NCBI GenBank assembly: GCA_051881335.1
Contig: JBJEPR010000057.1
Span: 1 to 26,198, forward strand
Direction of reading: 5' to 3'
Source: Fimenecus sp051881335
Lineage (GTDB): Bacteria > Bacillota > Clostridia > Oscillospirales > Acutalibacteraceae
Length of the DNA: 26,198 bases
The translations under genes were made by a program, and so were the position numbers. The notes under the pieces were generated by a model, which ran no database searches, had not been told where the DNA came from, and worked only from the letters and a program-made list of their open reading frames with translations. Positions 1-7,603 of this stretch are shown here, piece by piece. The first letter of the stretch is position 1, and each line of letters opens with the position of its first letter.

Positions 1-2317
1 TTGTTATTATATCTTCTTTTTCATAAGAGCTAATTTCATCATAGACATCGTAGTATTTGCCCATACTACCAAATATCAAATCTTCTCTTTGTTCTGTTGT
101 GTTAAATCTATATGATTTTTCAATTTTGGCAATCAATTTACTTATAGTTTTAAAAGTTTCACCATTTGAAAATATTAGTCCATTAATAGTTGAATATTCA
201 ATGCCTAAAGATTTGTCAACAAAATTATTCTTGACAAACAGAACACCTGTTTTATCTAATATATCATCACTATTTGCATCATATATAATATTAGAAACTT
301 TTAAATCATTATCAAAAATTGCAGTTACATTATGCCAATTTCCTTCAAATTCAACTTTTGGGGCTTGGAGATTTGTAGTAAATTCAGGATACTTAGTTAT
401 ATCATCGTTTAATTTATTTCTTAATTGAATACATTTGGTATAAAATGTATTTAATGTAGCAATATATTCATCTGTATCAATAAATAATTTTTTTTCGCTT
501 AATTTATTAAGTTGAAATGGTATGTTTAATTTGTTATTATTTAAAGATTTTACCTTGCAATTAATCTCTTTTATTAACTTTTTAAAATCTTTAAATTTTT
601 CTTCGTCAGAATAGCTTTCACTAAACTGCTTATTATCATTTAACCAATTAATAACTGTGTCAGTTTTAGATATAATGTTAGAAATTTTTGCAAAATTTTC
701 TTTGATTGGTTTTAGTTTATTGTTATTTAAAACATCAATTTCATTAAGCATATCTCTAAGTTTGAACGGATGAGACAAACATTCAACCGCTTCGTTTTCT
801 TTATTAAACATCGTTGCCGTTTTTACAAAATCATCTAAATTAATACAATCTATTTTTACACTTGGATAAGAAAAAGTATTTTTTATGTATTTTGATATGC
901 TCTTCATACGAAGTTTATTCTTTAAATTCAATGAAATAACTGTTCCGTGAAATTCTTTGTTCTCAATTTGTTCTAAGAACGCAAGATTTGCATTCGTTGA
1001 TAAATTAACCTTATACATTAAAGTTTCATTTATGTTTTTTGTATAAATTTCGATATCAGATGCATTTATAAGACAAGATACAAAACCTATTCCAAATTTA
1101 GCAATAGAAGGAAAAGGAAACTCTCTATTAAAATAATCATTATATCCGGAACCACTCACTTTAAATAAGAAGTTGTGTAAAGATTCTTTATTCATTCCAA
1201 TACCGGAGTCAATAATAATATATTGATTCCGTTCTTCTGAATAACATACTTTTAAATTCGGACAATAGTCATCTGAATTCCAAAATCTAGGAGATTTATA
1301 ATTCAAATTAATACTCGAATTGATATACATACAAATTAGTGTTGCATCTATTGAATTTTGTATAGTCTCTCGAATAAAGTCATATTCATCTGTATAAATC
1401 GATTGAGAAAGTATATTCCAAATATTACCTTTATCATCAATTTCAAAGTGCAACTCTTCAATATCTAGTTTAAAATCTTCAATTGTATTTATAACATATT
1501 TTGGTTTAGGAAAAAATATTTCATATTTCTTTAAGTCTGTATTAGCATTTAAAATATCATCTTCTAAATATTTAAACCAAGTTGACCATATTTTATATTG
1601 TTCAATGTTTTGAGCTAAAACAGTTACGCTTAAATCATTGGGATTATAGTTAAATAGTTCAACACTATTGTGTCGTATATTGTGATTGAACGCTTCTTCA
1701 GAATAGTTGTTTTTAAATTTAGATAAAACAAATGAATTAGTTCGATGCTGCTCGAGATCCAATAAATCACCAATTCTTAACAAATAACCGAGCAAATTAT
1801 ATCTGACAATATCTCCGTTTATTGTATCTATTGTTTCAAATTTAGTATTCTTATGAAATTCGTCAAGATTGTAGCCGTGAGAAGCACACGCAAACTTAAT
1901 TGCATTTTTAATTCTATTTTTAAACTCTAATATGTTTAGTTTTGTTTCAAAATAATCGTCAATTATTTCAAATGATAGTTCTGCGTGTTTGTCTCTAAGG
2001 GTATTAATATCGTTAGTATCATATTGAGACATAGCAGTATCATGGAATAGAGCTGCCAATATTATACAAAAACATTCAGTATCAGAAAGCTTTTTAATAT
2101 TATTTCCTAATAAATTACCAATATAATTCAAAATACGCATTGAATGCTGATAACTATGATCTGGATATGTTTCAAATCTTTTTTTAATAAACTCTAGTAA
2201 TGTATTCATATCATTTGAAATCGGATTCAGCAATCCTGCGTATGTTTTTGCATCAGGATTATTTGACTGAATTAATCTGTTGTATATTTTCAACTCATTT
2301 AGATTTAAATTATGCAT
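1..2317 (-). CDS. HD-domain phosphohydrolase fused to an Hsp90-like (GHKL) ATPase, partial at its C-terminus
   Basis: The frame is open from an ATG at 2317 to the left edge: 772 codons with no stop, the 3' end outside the window. A good ribosome site (AAAGGAG, 8 nt before ATG) sets the start. Residues 50-190 carry a metal-dependent HD phosphohydrolase pattern: H54 and H58, H92-D93 in LFHDTAMS, H111, H147 in ASHGYN and D184 in RIGDLLDLEQ. Residues 310-420 carry all three ATP-binding boxes of the GHKL fold in Hsp90 style: RETIQNSIDA (E317, N321, D324), DSGIGMN (370-376) and AKFGIGFVS (406-414). The rest (430-772) is Lys/Asn-rich with no motif I recognise. HD domains often cleave nucleotides or phosphodiesters, and Hsp90-like modules use ATP for conformational switching. 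A nucleotide-processing or signalling effector with a chaperone-like switch is my inference. The gene is leftward like its neighbours, 296 bp after the membrane-protein gene. I am very sure of the gene, and less sure of its role. Confidence 0.92.
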   Translation of the reverse strand, partial: MHNLNLNELKIYNRLIQSNNPDAKTYAGLLNPISNDMNTLLEFIKKRFETYPDHSYQHSMRILNYIGNLLGNNIKKLSDTECFCIILAALFHDTAMSQYDTNDINTLRDKHAELSFEIIDDYFETKLNILEFKNRIKNAIKFACASHGYNLDEFHKNTKFETIDTINGDIVRYNLLGYLLRIGDLLDLEQHRTNSFVLSKFKNNYSEEAFNHNIRHNSVELFNYNPNDLSVTVLAQNIEQYKIWSTWFKYLEDDILNANTDLKKYEIFFPKPKYVINTIEDFKLDIEELHFEIDDKGNIWNILSQSIYTDEYDFIRETIQNSIDATLICMYINSSINLNYKSPRFWNSDDYCPNLKVCYSEERNQYIIIDSGIGMNKESLHNFLFKVSGSGYNDYFNREFPFPSIAKFGIGFVSCLINASDIEIYTKNINETLMYKVNLSTNANLAFLEQIENKEFHGTVISLNLKNKLRMKSISKYIKNTFSYPSVKIDCINLDDFVKTATMFNKENEAVECLSHPFKLRDMLNEIDVLNNNKLKPIKENFAKISNIISKTDTVINWLNDNKQFSESYSDEEKFKDFKKLIKEINCKVKSLNNNKLNIPFQLNKLSEKKLFIDTDEYIATLNTFYTKCIQLRNKLNDDITKYPEFTTNLQAPKVEFEGNWHNVTAIFDNDLKVSNIIYDANSDDILDKTGVLFVKNNFVDKSLGIEYSTINGLIFSNGETFKTISKLIAKIEKSYRFNTTEQREDLIFGSMGKYYDVYDEISSYEKEDIIT

Positions 2318-2613
2318 ATTTATAACTCCTTTTTATTAATGTAAACAAAATAATCTCTAATTTCTGTCAGATGATTCATTTTATCTATGCATTTTAGAAT
2401 TAAAATATAGAGAAAAGCAATAATTAAAAAATCAGGCAAAAAGAGAACTTTTATGATTAAAAATTATATATATACAAAATAACTTTTTTATTTTGAAACA
2501 TATTCAATTATCAACTGTCTTACTATTTTTCGTGTTAAATAAATTTCGTGGTGAATGTACTTTTACAAATGTTGTCCAAGAAGTCGATCTATATGTTTCT
2601 TTCCTTATAATGT

Positions 2614-4152
2614 TTATTTCTTACATTTTTTGACTTTCGTCCGTAGGTTTGAATTTTTTATCCTGTCTATAAATGCATTTACTTCGCTCTCAAGATTTTT
2701 TCGTTCTATATCTTCAATAATGGCAATTGTATTATGCCTAACAACTTGCCAATCAATATTATTGTTCTCTATATATTGTTTTAGTGCTGATAGTTCTTTT
2801 CTGTTTAACTTATATTTCTCACTATATAAGAACAAACTTACAATATATAATAGATAATCTCCATATCCATAATTTATCCCCTCAATAATTTTTTGCAAGC
2901 AATATATTGCGTTCTTTTCATTCGTGGATAAGATATCTTTGAATGCGGATAATATATTGTATAGTTTTATAAAGTAATTATTGTACTTCTTTTTTGTTAT
3001 GTGGTTATGAGATGTGGAACTATAATATGTTTCATCACCATCTTCAATTCTAAATCCCCATGCCCACATATTTAAGTGAATAAGAATTTGGTTTAAAGGT
3101 GTCTTGTATAGGAAACAGCAAGTTACAGCGTTCAAAAGTATAGAGAAGGCTATACTTAAACTAATTTCCCTCCCTAAACCTATTCCTATAAAATCAAGAC
3201 CTTTTTGCAAAAGTAAAGTTCTTATAATCATTGCAAAAAGCAAATTAAATATTGTGCACACAGCAGTAGTTATACACATATTTTTTATTTTTAGGTTTTT
3301 CGGGAAATTACTATATTCATTTATGAATGATACAAAGGAGATTTTCACATCATTCATTTTCGAAATGTTAAGATTTGACAGCAAATGATGTAGGCTGTTA
3401 TCCATATGTGAAGCTTCTTGAATATGTAAGCCTGGAATTCTTTTTGTATGAATTTTTTTATATAATAAACTCAACACACGGTGCTCAGCGTCATCAGAAA
3501 GTAGAAAAGTCAGTATAGAACGAAGTAGCCTGCCGATATAGAAGAGAGTAAATACTGCAAAGACGGCAAATGTAGCAAAAGAAAATAATTTTCCCAACCC
3601 CAACTTTTTTTCATCATCAATTACATAATGACAAAAATAATATACCATCGTCGAGAAAGTACAACTGATATAATAAATAAATATCGACAGTATATTATTC
3701 TTTACTTTAAATATCTCGATGATATCCTTAGATGTGAAAAACACATAATAATCTTTGTTTAAAGAAGAAAAAATAGCAATTGAGCCTACTGAAGCCAAAA
3801 TGATAGTTAATACTGTCTCTATGAAATATTTTTGAAAACGCAAGGCGGCATCGGACAATATGTACACCATTACAGGTACATTTTGCATGTCGATTATGAT
3901 TATAATAATTGTAAAAGCCAAAACGATGCCGACCATATACAGCATAATATTTGGATACATCCAACTCATAAAACTATCTATAACATTTAAATACTTTGGT
4001 TCATCTTTATCGCTGATATTATTATAAAACCGTTTAGATATATCTCCATTTGGGCTTATCTTTTTCAATATGATATACATCAATATAAAAAATAAGTAAC
4101 AAGGTAAACCTGTTCCTATAATATATAAAAAGAGTTTCAATAGCTCATTCAT
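2614..4152 (-). CDS. Polytopic membrane protein of unknown function
   Basis: I do not recognise this 512-residue protein. It has about seven hydrophobic spans, at roughly 6-29, 68-89, 111-131, 152-174, 188-215, 291-314 and 329-349. A hydrophilic segment of about 75 residues separates the fifth and sixth, and a C-terminal region of about 160 residues follows that is probably cytosolic, ending in a Lys-rich tail (KVKKCKK). No transporter, protease or channel signature is evident. The ATG at 4152 follows AGGAGTG at a normal distance. It has the same very AT-rich composition as the HD/Hsp90 gene downstream of it on the same strand, which suggests the two arrived together. A membrane effector or sensor paired with its neighbours is possible, because many defence systems end in membrane disruption, but nothing in the sequence proves it. 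Confidence 0.85.
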   Translation of the reverse strand: MNELLKLFLYIIGTGLPCYLFFILMYIILKKISPNGDISKRFYNNISDKDEPKYLNVIDSFMSWMYPNIMLYMVGIVLAFTIIIIIIDMQNVPVMVYILSDAALRFQKYFIETVLTIILASVGSIAIFSSLNKDYYVFFTSKDIIEIFKVKNNILSIFIYYISCTFSTMVYYFCHYVIDDEKKLGLGKLFSFATFAVFAVFTLFYIGRLLRSILTFLLSDDAEHRVLSLLYKKIHTKRIPGLHIQEASHMDNSLHHLLSNLNISKMNDVKISFVSFINEYSNFPKNLKIKNMCITTAVCTIFNLLFAMIIRTLLLQKGLDFIGIGLGREISLSIAFSILLNAVTCCFLYKTPLNQILIHLNMWAWGFRIEDGDETYYSSTSHNHITKKKYNNYFIKLYNILSAFKDILSTNEKNAIYCLQKIIEGINYGYGDYLLYIVSLFLYSEKYKLNRKELSALKQYIENNNIDWQVVRHNTIAIIEDIERKNLESEVNAFIDRIKNSNLRTKVKKCKK

Positions 4153-4202
4153 CTCCGTATCACTCCTATTCCTTTAAAACAGTAATCAACATATTTCGTT
4201 AT

Positions 4203-4211
4203 ATTATAACA
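4203..4211 (-). promoter_or_regulatory. Extended -10 promoter candidate for the membrane-protein gene
   Basis: Read on the minus strand this is TGTTATAAT: a perfect TATAAT with the TG extension one base before it, about 50 bp upstream of the start at 4152. No good -35 hexamer is seen at the usual spacing, which extended -10 promoters can do without. It would also serve the HD/Hsp90 gene by read-through. Confidence 0.45.
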
Positions 4212-4371
4212 CAACATTTCAATAAAAGCCATAATCCAAATGATATTTAAAACTTTTTTGAACATTGTAAAAAATCAAACGGTAGGCAGAACTACGATTC
4301 GTGTCATTTTTCATGTTCCGTTTTTAGGAAGATATTCTTTTCAAAAAAGCAAAAGAACTTGCAATGTTTGT

Positions 4372-4454
4372 TTGCAGGCTCTTTTGTTGAATTAAGTAAT
4401 GGTAGTGTTTTTTCTAACACTTTTCTAACGTTTTGTCAAAATACAGAGATGTGA
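4372..4454. repeat. Long direct repeat, copy 1
   Basis: About 80 bp match 7148-7231 in the same orientation, with roughly four substitutions and three single-base gaps by eye. Both copies start at ttgcaggctcttttgttga and end near aaaatacagaga. Inside is an iterated motif, TTTTCTAACA repeated at about 11-bp spacing, resembling recombinase arm-type sites. The copies bracket the STAND gene, so this may be a leftover end of an earlier insertion or the junction of two stacked elements. Confidence 0.8.
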
Positions 4455-4497
4455 CACACACGGATGATTTGAAAATCATCTGACTACGGGCATAGAG

Positions 4498-4534
4498 CAA
4501 AAAGGACGATCAGGTGCATTCGATTGATCGTCCC
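4498..4534 (-). terminator. Rho-independent terminator of the STAND gene
   Basis: On the minus strand GGACGATCA pairs with TGATCGTCC (9 bp, 12-nt loop), followed by TTTTT. It lies 16 bp past the stop of the STAND gene and would separate it from the downstream membrane-protein gene. Confidence 0.85.
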
Positions 4535-4549
4535 TTATAAATAATGTGC

Positions 4550-6784
4550 TTATTTCAGAGAACTTACACTTCCCCACAAGGGGTCTGTGCTGAGTGTCAA
4601 ATCTGTTAATATTTTTTGTACGCGTCCAGTCTCACTGCGTACAGGTTTATAAATATCTCCCTCGTCGCCTTTAATTTTTGTTGTTAAATTCTCATCCAAT
4701 AATATTCTAAGAATTTGCTCCCCCAGCTTTTTATTTGCCGAAACGCCCATGCCGCGTAATAGAGCAGCCTCTTTTCTGCCAGCGCCCGGTTGAAAAAAGA
4801 TCTTTCGCAACATCTCAACCAACAATTTTTGCGAATCAGTAAGATTTGCCTTTTTAATACGTGCGGTGGTTGCTAAAGTTTCATAATTTTGAATCGTACA
4901 ATTCGCAAATTGCTCCGGGATGCTTTTGCTAGACGAAATCCCGTATACCGTATTTATATCACAATTTTCCAGTTTCACCTGATTGTTTAACTTAGCGTTT
5001 GTCAGGTCAATTCGCTCTATAACCGAATTTGATATAGTTAATCGCTTTATTTCTTTGCTCTCAAAGGAAAGAAAAGAAAATTCCGCATCAGATACATAGA
5101 GTTCCTTAAAGTCTAAACTGTCAAAATCCAATAAGCATAATGCAGAAACAATATCGGCTGCCAAAACTTTGTTTTTTGTTTTTGAAGCTTCCCGTGCCAA
5201 CGTAAGGAAAGTCTCCATCCTTTTTTCACCTTTACTTATATAAATCGAAAGAATGTTTAATCCGGTTTTATCCAACGGATAAAACCACTCTGTTGCTAAA
5301 ACATTAAGATTCCATGATTTAGACAATTGAATAATTGCTTCAGCTCGCAATCCATTTAAAATAAAACCGTCTAAAAATTGTCTATCTGGAGAATCGGCGC
5401 TGATTCTTCCTAAAGACGGAAGACGTTGCAACATAATGGCAGAATCATCACTGGGACTAAAACCAGCGGCCGCAACAAAGGCATCTGATAAGTCTTTTTG
5501 ACTAATCGGTCCCATATTATTTTTACTTACGCGAGTTTGATTTGCTAGATACAACAATACATTTTTTATGATTTCCGGATTAAGTGTTGGATATATTTTT
5601 GCCTCACGTTCACATATTTTTGTCAAAAACGCAAACCAAAATCCACAGATATCATCTAATGCATAGTCTGTAGCAAAAATATCATTTGCATATTTTAAGA
5701 GTAATTGGATAACCAGCGGTCGTTTCGGAAACCAAGCAGGTAAAGATTTAAATTCATTTTTTGAAGGTGTACTCGATATATTTTCGGTCACAAAAGTCAA
5801 TAATTGTTCATCGGTAAACTCGTGATGACATTCAAGGATTACAACCTGATTATCAGATAATCCTAAGCTGTTTAATAGTTCCTTGTCAGAATTGAAATAG
5901 TATTCGCGTCCTGTAATAAGCACACCACCCTGTACCTTTTGAATAAGCTCTTTTAATGCGCATACAGCTATTTCTCTGATATGTTGCATTTTTCTTACAT
6001 CACTGCTCCAAGATTGCGTACCGATTTCATCAAATCCATCTAGTAAATAAATTGCATTTGGCTGTTCAAAAGCTTTAATAAAATTGTTTGCATTCAATCC
6101 CAGTTCGCTAAAGTGCCTATCTAATATTTCTACCGCACGCTTTGCACCCCAATGATCGCGCAAATTTATTGCAATCGCATACGGATTGTTTACCGGATCG
6201 CTTGTAAGAGTATCAAATATTTGCTTAACGCAACGACTTTTTCCAAGACCAAAATCACCTTTCAGAACGATTTTTTTACCATTTTTTAACAATTTTATTA
6301 TTTCATGAATACCAAGTTCTTTGCCTGAATTTTTATCTAAGTAAGAAACATTAACATACACATTGTTCTCCGGTTCACCAGTTTCAATGTTAATCAAACT
6401 ACCAAACTGTTTTTGCTTTCGTATGTAAATATAGCTATTATACTCAAAGTATTCATTTTGAAACTCTTCTGCAGACATAACATATATGTTCTGCTCTTGT
6501 CCCGCTGCACGCATAGAATCTGTAGGAACTTTTTCCATAACAAAGTAGCAACGACAGTAAATATTTTGGGTGAAAAGTGAATACCGAACTGTAGTTAACT
6601 TCGCAATATCTGTGCGCACCTTCTCTAAGCTGTATTCTGTAGTCACTTCAACAACTATCCATTCATCGCTGTGGAGTTTTAAAACACAATCACATTGCAC
6701 CCCAGCAATTGTTTCTTTCGTAGCGTTACAGTTCCAACGAAAACTTGCAATATCCCGAATACGAGTTTCGAATTCTTTCCACAT
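4550..6784 (-). CDS. STAND (NACHT-like) NTPase with N-terminal nuclease-like domain
   Basis: A 744-residue protein. Residues 1-125 resemble a PD-(D/E)XK fold of the Mrr/restriction-endonuclease type: D32 in GVQCDCVL, then E46 in VVEVTTEYS. The usual Lys of the E-x-K motif is Thr48, so nuclease activity is uncertain. The NTPase core follows: Walker A GDFGLGKS (176-183), Walker B IYLLDGFDE (245-253), an arginine motif TGREYYF (291-297) and the helical segment KRPLVIQLLLKYA near 354-366. Residues 560-612 look like short pentapeptide-type repeats (AKLNNQVKLENCDI), and the last 95 residues look like a small winged-helix-type domain. The layout of effector, STAND core and sensor matches Avs/bNACHT-type immune receptors; phage sensing is inferred. 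ATG at 6784. The gene is less AT-rich than its two island neighbours, is bracketed by the long direct repeats and has its own terminator, so it may be an independent module. Confidence 0.88.
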   Translation of the reverse strand: MWKEFETRIRDIASFRWNCNATKETIAGVQCDCVLKLHSDEWIVVEVTTEYSLEKVRTDIAKLTTVRYSLFTQNIYCRCYFVMEKVPTDSMRAAGQEQNIYVMSAEEFQNEYFEYNSYIYIRKQKQFGSLINIETGEPENNVYVNVSYLDKNSGKELGIHEIIKLLKNGKKIVLKGDFGLGKSRCVKQIFDTLTSDPVNNPYAIAINLRDHWGAKRAVEILDRHFSELGLNANNFIKAFEQPNAIYLLDGFDEIGTQSWSSDVRKMQHIREIAVCALKELIQKVQGGVLITGREYYFNSDKELLNSLGLSDNQVVILECHHEFTDEQLLTFVTENISSTPSKNEFKSLPAWFPKRPLVIQLLLKYANDIFATDYALDDICGFWFAFLTKICEREAKIYPTLNPEIIKNVLLYLANQTRVSKNNMGPISQKDLSDAFVAAAGFSPSDDSAIMLQRLPSLGRISADSPDRQFLDGFILNGLRAEAIIQLSKSWNLNVLATEWFYPLDKTGLNILSIYISKGEKRMETFLTLAREASKTKNKVLAADIVSALCLLDFDSLDFKELYVSDAEFSFLSFESKEIKRLTISNSVIERIDLTNAKLNNQVKLENCDINTVYGISSSKSIPEQFANCTIQNYETLATTARIKKANLTDSQKLLVEMLRKIFFQPGAGRKEAALLRGMGVSANKKLGEQILRILLDENLTTKIKGDEGDIYKPVRSETGRVQKILTDLTLSTDPLWGSVSSLK

Positions 6785-7147
6785 AGCACATTATACCCCT
6801 TTCACACTACCTTTAGGTCATCATGCATGTGATATTATATCTCAATTGAAAACTGTATGCAAGATAAATTTCGTTTTGTTTTTAAGATAATCCGTATGAT
6901 AATGCTTTAGTTGAAAATTTATTTTCAATTCCGAAAACAGAATGTATTTATCGCACAAAACTAAAATCCTATGAGGAGGCTTGTCCCCCATCAATGACTA
7001 CATTTATTGGCTTAACAATCAACGTATTTAGTAAAAACAAGACTGATTCCGCTAAAAAAGAAGGCAATATCTTGATTAAAATTTAATTTTAACTACCATA
7101 AAGATCTTTTTTGTACTGCCTGCACAAACCTGGACTGTTCATGCGAG
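6785..7147. other. AT-rich upstream region of the STAND gene
   Basis: No credible gene. It should hold the leftward promoter of the STAND gene, but I could not pick one with confidence. It contains an 18-bp dyad at 6911-6928. A 30-codon rightward reading frame at 6994-7086 is preceded by GAGGAGG but at poor spacing. GCCTGCA (7118-7124) pairs with TGCAGGC (7149-7155) just inside repeat copy 2, followed by TCTTTT, giving a terminator-like structure. Confidence 0.5.
6911..6928. promoter_or_regulatory. 18-bp dyad upstream of the STAND gene, possible operator
   Basis: TTGAAAAT and ATTTTCAA are perfect inverted arms of 8 bp around TT, about 130 bp upstream of the STAND start. AT-rich dyads also arise by chance in such sequence, so an operator role is only a suggestion. 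Confidence 0.3.
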
Positions 7148-7231
7148 TTGCAGGCTCTTTTGTTGAAATAAGTAATGGTAATGTTTTTCTAACACTTTTC
7201 TAACATTTTTGTCAAAATACAGAGACGTTGA
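7148..7231. repeat. Long direct repeat, copy 2, next to the island end
   Basis: The partner of 4372-4454 in the same orientation. This copy lies about 120 bp inside the tRNA-Leu junction, where the arm-type binding sites of a tyrosine recombinase would be expected. The iterated TTTTCTAACA motif is at about 7186-7207. Confidence 0.8.
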
Positions 7232-7348
7232 TACATTTGGATAAATGGAAAAATTCGGTTGGTATACGCTAAAATTCGTTGATATACAAGGGCTTAGAAC
7301 GGGCTTTAAAGAACTTGAAAAACGCACAATAACAAATGTTTAACAAAA

Positions 7349-7403
7349 CTCAAAATCCAGTGGTAGCGATACCGTGCCGGTTCGACCCCGGCCACCGGCA
7401 CCA
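7349..7403 (+). pseudogene. 3' half of tRNA-Leu(CAA), island attachment-site remnant
   Basis: The segment starts at the anticodon loop CTCAAAA (7349-7355, anticodon CAA at 7351-7353), continues with the 3' anticodon strand TCCAG and a class II variable arm (GGTA-gcga-TACC). Then come the T-arm GCCGG-TTCGACC-CCGGC (7376-7392), the 3' acceptor strand CACCGGC, discriminator A and encoded CCA. The matching 5' half (GCCGGTG acceptor strand, D-arm, CTGGA stem) is absent: upstream reads aacaaaa instead. The gene is therefore cut at the 5' edge of the anticodon loop, as expected for one end of an element integrated there. The rebuilt full tRNA-Leu should lie at the unseen left end of the island. Confidence 0.85.
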
Positions 7404-7407
7404 AAAC

Positions 7408-7439
7408 GAAAATCCGTTCTCGCAAGAGGACGGATTTTT
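7408..7439 (+). terminator. Terminator downstream of tRNA-Leu remnant
   Basis: AATCCGT pairs with ACGGATT, followed by TTT, five bases after the CCA end. It is the natural terminator of the former tRNA-Leu transcript and therefore part of the ancestral backbone. Confidence 0.8.
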
Positions 7440-7566
7440 GCTTTGTATTCTTCATTTTGCATTGTTTATTATTCATTATTCATTTATACGGATGTGTGTA
7501 ATGCAGTCGCTTCGCTGAAATTTTTCGTTTTTATATTTTCCCCTTTCCTTTTGTGCAGAATAGGTG

Positions 7567-7572
7567 TATACT
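7567..7572 (+). promoter_or_regulatory. Possible -10 element for the oxidoreductase gene
   Basis: TATACT lies about 32 bp upstream of the chosen ATG (7604). No convincing -35 hexamer is visible 16-18 bp before it, so the call is weak. If it is correct, the transcript starts near 7579 and the longer reading from 7553 cannot be the start. Confidence 0.3.
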
Positions 7573-7603
7573 ATGGAAAAAATTTGAAATCGAGTTGAGA
7601 AAT

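Larger units (their letters stand above)
4153..4549. other. 397-bp gap between the STAND and membrane-protein genes
   Basis: No credible coding region. It holds the promoter candidate at 4203-4211, the first copy of the long direct repeat (4372-4454), a compact dyad at about 4464-4481 (GATGATTT-GA-AAATCATC) and the terminator of the STAND gene (4498-4534). Just before the repeat, aaaagaacttgcaa pairs imperfectly with ttgcaggctctttt, giving a terminator-like hairpin at about 4351-4385. Confidence 0.6.
1..7348. mobile_element. Right end of an integrated genomic island (defence-type cargo)
   Basis: This stretch is much richer in A and T than the sequence to its right. It ends exactly where a tRNA-Leu 3' half begins (7349). 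All three large genes in it face left and encode an HD/Hsp90-like protein, a polytopic membrane protein and a STAND NTPase. These are families common in prokaryotic conflict islands. No integrase lies within the visible part, so it is either at the unseen left end or lost. The limit at 7348 is inferred from loss of the tRNA 5' half. The left limit lies outside the window. I am fairly sure this is acquired DNA; that its role is defence is inference from domains and context. Confidence 0.7.

Noticed and set aside
57..428. Rightward open frame of 123 codons at the left end
   Set aside because: It lies antisense to the HD/Hsp90 gene, whose motifs are unmistakable, and shows no domain or ribosome site.
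4464..4481. Compact dyad GATGATTT-GA-AAATCATC as a tRNA anticodon arm
   Set aside because: The loop would not be 7 nt and no other tRNA arms flank it; it is only a short inverted repeat.
6994..7086. Rightward 30-codon frame after GAGGAGG
   Set aside because: The ribosome site is about 14 nt from the ATG, and the peptide is short with no recognisable feature. Possible but unsupported.
7139..7327. Leftward 62-codon frame over the direct repeat
   Set aside because: It covers the repeat and the attachment region, has no ribosome site and looks non-coding.
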